Below, one piece after another: positions 60,126 through 64,000 of a stretch of DNA of 64,000 nucleotides. Source of the stretch: Lophius americanus. Its lineage: Eukaryota; Chordata; Actinopteri; Lophiiformes; Lophiidae. The notes beneath the pieces are model-generated. The model was not told the origin of the DNA. It made no database searches and worked only from the letters and a program-made list of their open reading frames with translations. Position numbers and translations under genes: made by a program. Each line of letters starts with the position of its first letter. The first letter of the stretch is position 1. Location: positions 4,039,501 to 4,103,500 of the forward strand of contig JBBDHG010000008.1 in assembly GCA_037951165.1 (NCBI GenBank), written 5' to 3'.

Positions 60126-63100
60126 GGGCCCTGTGCACTGGTGGGGATCTTGCTGCATTATCCTGGCCCATCATCACATCAGCTTCTACTACGGCCCGAT
60201 CTGACAGATAGGAAACATTTAAAAATGATAAAATACTGAAATTAACGAGTACTTTTAAAAGTCCATAGGTGTGAGTATTTTACTTAGATTATGATTGCAG
60301 GTAGGGCTGTTATTTCATGTGGGTCCAGTATGACTATCACAGCCACCATGAGTTCATGATGGCACAAACAGTTTTGCTCCAGTTACATCTATCAACATTT
60401 CAGACAAATTGTGTGATTTTATTACAAAATGAATAACTGTTAACAGCAATGCAGCACAACTAAGGAGCTCCCTGAGTGCCTGCTGCGTCTAATGTGGAAG
60501 TGGAGCCAATGAGGACAAAAAACACAGGATAACAAAGGAGTGACTGGCAGTAACAGCAGGGGTTATATTTTCACATTACATCTTTATTGTTGGTTTAATA
60601 GAAAAAAAAGGTGCCTCCTTTGAAAGATTCAGAATTTGACAAAAACACAAATGTTACATAAAGCAGCATGACTTGATTTCTGATTTTGTGGCATCACTGG
60701 CCTTGTTCAAACATTTTTGAATTACAAACAGAATTATGTATTGTTATTGAAAATATATAACTCATGTAGGGAGGAAAAAGCATTATGGCATCTCTGCAAA
60801 AAGAAGAAAGTCTATAGAGGTTCATCTGCAGCACCCTTAATGCTGGTTAGAGAAAGAGAGAATGTTTAGCAGAGCTCCCATTTTCAAAATTCAAGGCCGT
60901 GGAAAGGTATGGGTTAAGAACAGACCTGGTGACCATATAGAAAGGGAGAAATGATATCACAAAAACATTTTGGGTTTCCACTATGCTTACTTGTTATTGG
61001 GTTGTGACAACAGTAAAAGATATTCACATAAGAGTTTAAAATTGTGAATGGTAATAGCACTTAAAAAGTATTCATTCATTGAGTTTCGGCTCCTGTAGGA
61101 CTTCTGCCTTGTAGCACAGTTCAGTAAGGAGAGCTTGAGGTCAGAGAAGCAGAGAATAGCACATTTGAATAAAATAAAGCAAAATTTTGGTTTGACAAAG
61201 TTTTTAAAAGCCATTAAAGGCTATTTCTAAATAAAAACTTGTGCCTCCGTGTAGCTCTGACCTTCACGCTGTTTGACATAAGCAAGGACTAGTAGAGAAA
61301 AGCAATATATAGAATAGAGATAACATCGGACCTGCCACCCTGGGGAAAATATTTTGAGAGTTCAGTGGTTTAATGAATTCACATGATTTCAAATCAACTT
61401 GCGCTACTCGAAAGAAGGAAAGAAGGAAGAAAGTATTATAATCGTATTTCCTTTAATGAGAGGACAACCTGATGTCATTTCAGTGCCTGAACCCAAGTTT
61501 CAACACTATCTTGTTGAACTGGCCTAGATAATAATAGTTTAATTAGCTTGTTTGGCTTTCATTCTACTTTTTTCTTGATTAACAGTAAATGTAATATCTG
61601 TGCTTTTACAAAATGAAAATATTAGGTCAACAAAGGGCAGATTATTTAATATTAATTAAAATAATGTTATTATTGTAACATAGACTTAAGTCAATTTAAA
61701 AAAAACGGAATTTGCTTTTCAGAGTATCCGTGCAATCATAAAAGCATAAAATAGTGTAATAGATTATGTTAGAATGTAGAGCTTTGTAATTTAATTTATT
61801 ACCTTCAGCTCCTTGGTGGCTAACCTCAAGGCAACAATTGTACAATGTGCGAATAGACAACTTAACACACAAACAGAATGTAATGTTATCTCTGAGGCTA
61901 ATGCAACTTTTTTTTCCCCCACTGTTCCACATCCTACATCAGTTCTTGCCAAATATTTATGCCATTATATAATAATTCTGAGCACAATACCATTGACATA
62001 AACACAACAAAACGTAATGTTACCTCCAACAATGTGGTTATATTTTCTTTTAGCTTAAAGGGATAATATAGGACCAATTGGGGCTGTGTCATCACAGTTT
62101 TCACCGAAATTTCATTATGCAGACCTACACTGTATTGTGAACTATCAAGCTAGCATACAAATTACATAACATTATTTAAGTTAAATATTTTTTAAAGGTT
62201 GCCCAATCTACAACAACTTAACTCATTCCACAATCACAACATTTCATCTTTCTTCATTAACCTTACATAGTGTTCCAAGCTCCATACTCCTTTGTGGAAT
62301 CAGCAAGATAAAAGTGAGATGGTGTAGCTAGTTAAAAGATCAAAACCAACCTGAATTCACTGAGCACCACGATTGATCGACTATCTATCAGTTTTCTGCA
62401 GATTAAACTGTGATGCCTCTTGTATTTAGACTCATTCTAAGCAGTGCATGTGCACAATTAGACCCAGGCCCCATCGACTTTATGTATAGTGAAACATCTT
62501 ATAACTGTACTTAAATGTCAATATTTGTAGCTGCAACGAAAATATGTAGTGTTTGGCAGGTCTCCAAATTTCCAAATTTGACTAACAGGGATTCAGCTTA
62601 AAGTCTAACTTCAGCTTAAAAACGTAATAATGATTTTAAAAAAACAAAGAAATTAGTGTTAGTAGTTTATAGTTTAATATAGGGCTCTATTGCATGTCTT
62701 GCTCTTCCTGAAACTACTGCAGAAGGCAAATATAAACTTGAGAGTACAGGTATGTACAGTCTGACAAGTTAAAAGAGTTAAGCCTTCAAGGGGAAGGGGA
62801 CAGCAATGCTGCATAGATAAAAAGACTTTGGCAAGCCAAATGCTGGTTCAGGCACCACACCATACAGCCATCCAAACGTTCTTCATCATTTATCATTCCT
62901 TCATTTTCATATCTTTGAAATTTGAACAGTTCAATTAATTCCTCAGTTCTCTGTTTTACCACTAGTTGTTGAAAAACAAGTACAAACGTTGATGGCAGTC
63001 AGTTTACAAAATGCTAACTCTACTACTAAGCAGAAACTGAGCCTGAATAAGGAGAAATCAAGCGAAGCGAATTTCATTGAGACGGACAAAGAAAAAATGA

Positions 63101-64000
63101 TCAGCTATTAGCAGCCTTGGTCCTCCACTATAGTGGTCTGAGATTAGATCATCTGTAGTAAACAGTTTCCATTCACTCATTAATCAGCCGCTTTGTAAGA
63201 TTTAAGTGACGTTGACCACCAGTTTGACAACAGTAAACTAGTGCAATTTGTAGGTAACGAACACCAATCTCTTTTCAGAAGAACAGAAACAAAATGTCAA
63301 GTTAGTGCTATGTAAACTAGCACAATATAAACATATATTATCTCTTTAATTTCTTTCTGTAAAGCCAAACCCATCTTATATTTCTGTCCAACTAAATGAA
63401 AACCAGAAAGAAGGGATAGGGTTCACTGATTTTACATACATTTATACATGAGATAATTTCAGTTTGTCTGAAAGAATCTTCTGCAACCTTTGTAACATAA
63501 AACTACATAAATAACAAAGACAATTTTAATCATAAGGCAGAAGGGCATTCATATGAGCAAATGCAGCATTGCAAATTAGTCACATTAAAAGTGATGAGCT
63601 CCATGTTTTCAATCAGATTGTAGCATCGGAGCTAGTGCTTAGGATGAAATTATTTCTGTTGTTTCAAAGGCTGATACATCTCAGCAACTCAGGTTTTAAC
63701 TGAAACTTGGCTATTTAACTTTAATTACTGATATGTGATCAACTCACACAACAAAATATATAACACTGCTTCAGTCAAACTAAAGGTTTCTGTGTTATCT
63801 CTTAAACATGCCTCAGCCATTGTATGGCTCTCCACAGCATATTGCTCACTTTGTCTTTCTTTTTGATAAGGATAATAGTAATTAGTGTAACTTTGTTTTC
63901 TCAGTCAAAGACAGAGAAACAATACTGCAATAAAGATACGCTTACAGTAATGGGCAGGTAGAGGTATGGTGAAACAGGAATGGTGAAGTTTAAAAACAAA

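Larger units (their letters stand above)
55307..64000. other. Region downstream of f8 without a supportable gene
   Basis: 8.7 kb of AT-rich DNA. After the f8 3' end I find only repeats: Tc1 pieces at 56640-56830 and 59810-60000, fish repeats at 57080-57175 and 57775-57930, and a TA tract at 60015-60125. No set of exons with matching phases was found on either strand. Parts could be long introns or 3' UTR of a neighbour beyond the right edge. Confidence 0.55.

Overview
The window is nuclear DNA of a ray-finned (teleost) fish. Genes are split by GT-AG introns, the sequence is AT-rich, and introns and spacers hold fish-type transposons: L2-, RTE- and other non-LTR LINEs, Tc1/mariner, piggyBac, and a DIRS-type tyrosine-recombinase element. 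No bacterial or viral organisation, CRISPR array, tRNA or rRNA was seen.

Three host genes, all on the plus strand, could be reconstructed exon by exon with consistent splice phases. (1) 2141-16520: the 3' part of a MORC-family gene (MORC3-like; 8 exons, 540 codons visible), entering from the left edge. It encodes the end of the ATPase/S5 module, the CW zinc finger, a variable linker and a C-terminal coiled-coil-like segment. (2) 20901-23522: a compact six-exon gene for a 247-residue protein with an N-terminal zinc ribbon and a conserved domain that I remember from larger fish zinc-ribbon/HECT-like predicted proteins; no HECT domain is present here. (3) 25520-55306: a complete coagulation factor VIII gene (f8), 27 coding exons, 4941 nt of CDS, 1646 residues, domain order A1-a1-A2-a2-B-a3-A3-C1-C2. 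It is factor VIII rather than factor V because of its acidic a1/a2/a3 linkers and FVIII-type signatures in every A domain. The B domain is short, and exon 14 is about a quarter of the length I remember for human.

Layout: 1-2140 holds antisense RTE-type LINE pieces and an unclassified repeat. 2141-16520 is morc, with a decayed LINE (3230-5120), a nearly full-length L2-type LINE (about 6870-10500) and a deleted Tc1 element (14671-15802) in its introns. 16600-20880 is a transposon graveyard. 20901-23522 is the zinc-ribbon gene. 23523-25519 is spacer with the f8 promoter. 25520-55306 is f8, whose larger introns carry antisense LINE, piggyBac and DIRS relics. 55307-64000 has no gene I can support, only repeats.

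The best candidates for undescribed biology are: a spliceable exon-like segment with its own stop and two AATAAA signals between the A3 and C1 exons of f8 (43121-43330), which would give a factor VIII without its membrane-binding C domains; loss of the A3 type-1 copper histidine; a UG-repeat splice acceptor in front of the first C2 exon; a set of near-perfect short-loop hairpins; and an unclassified repeat family at several loci.
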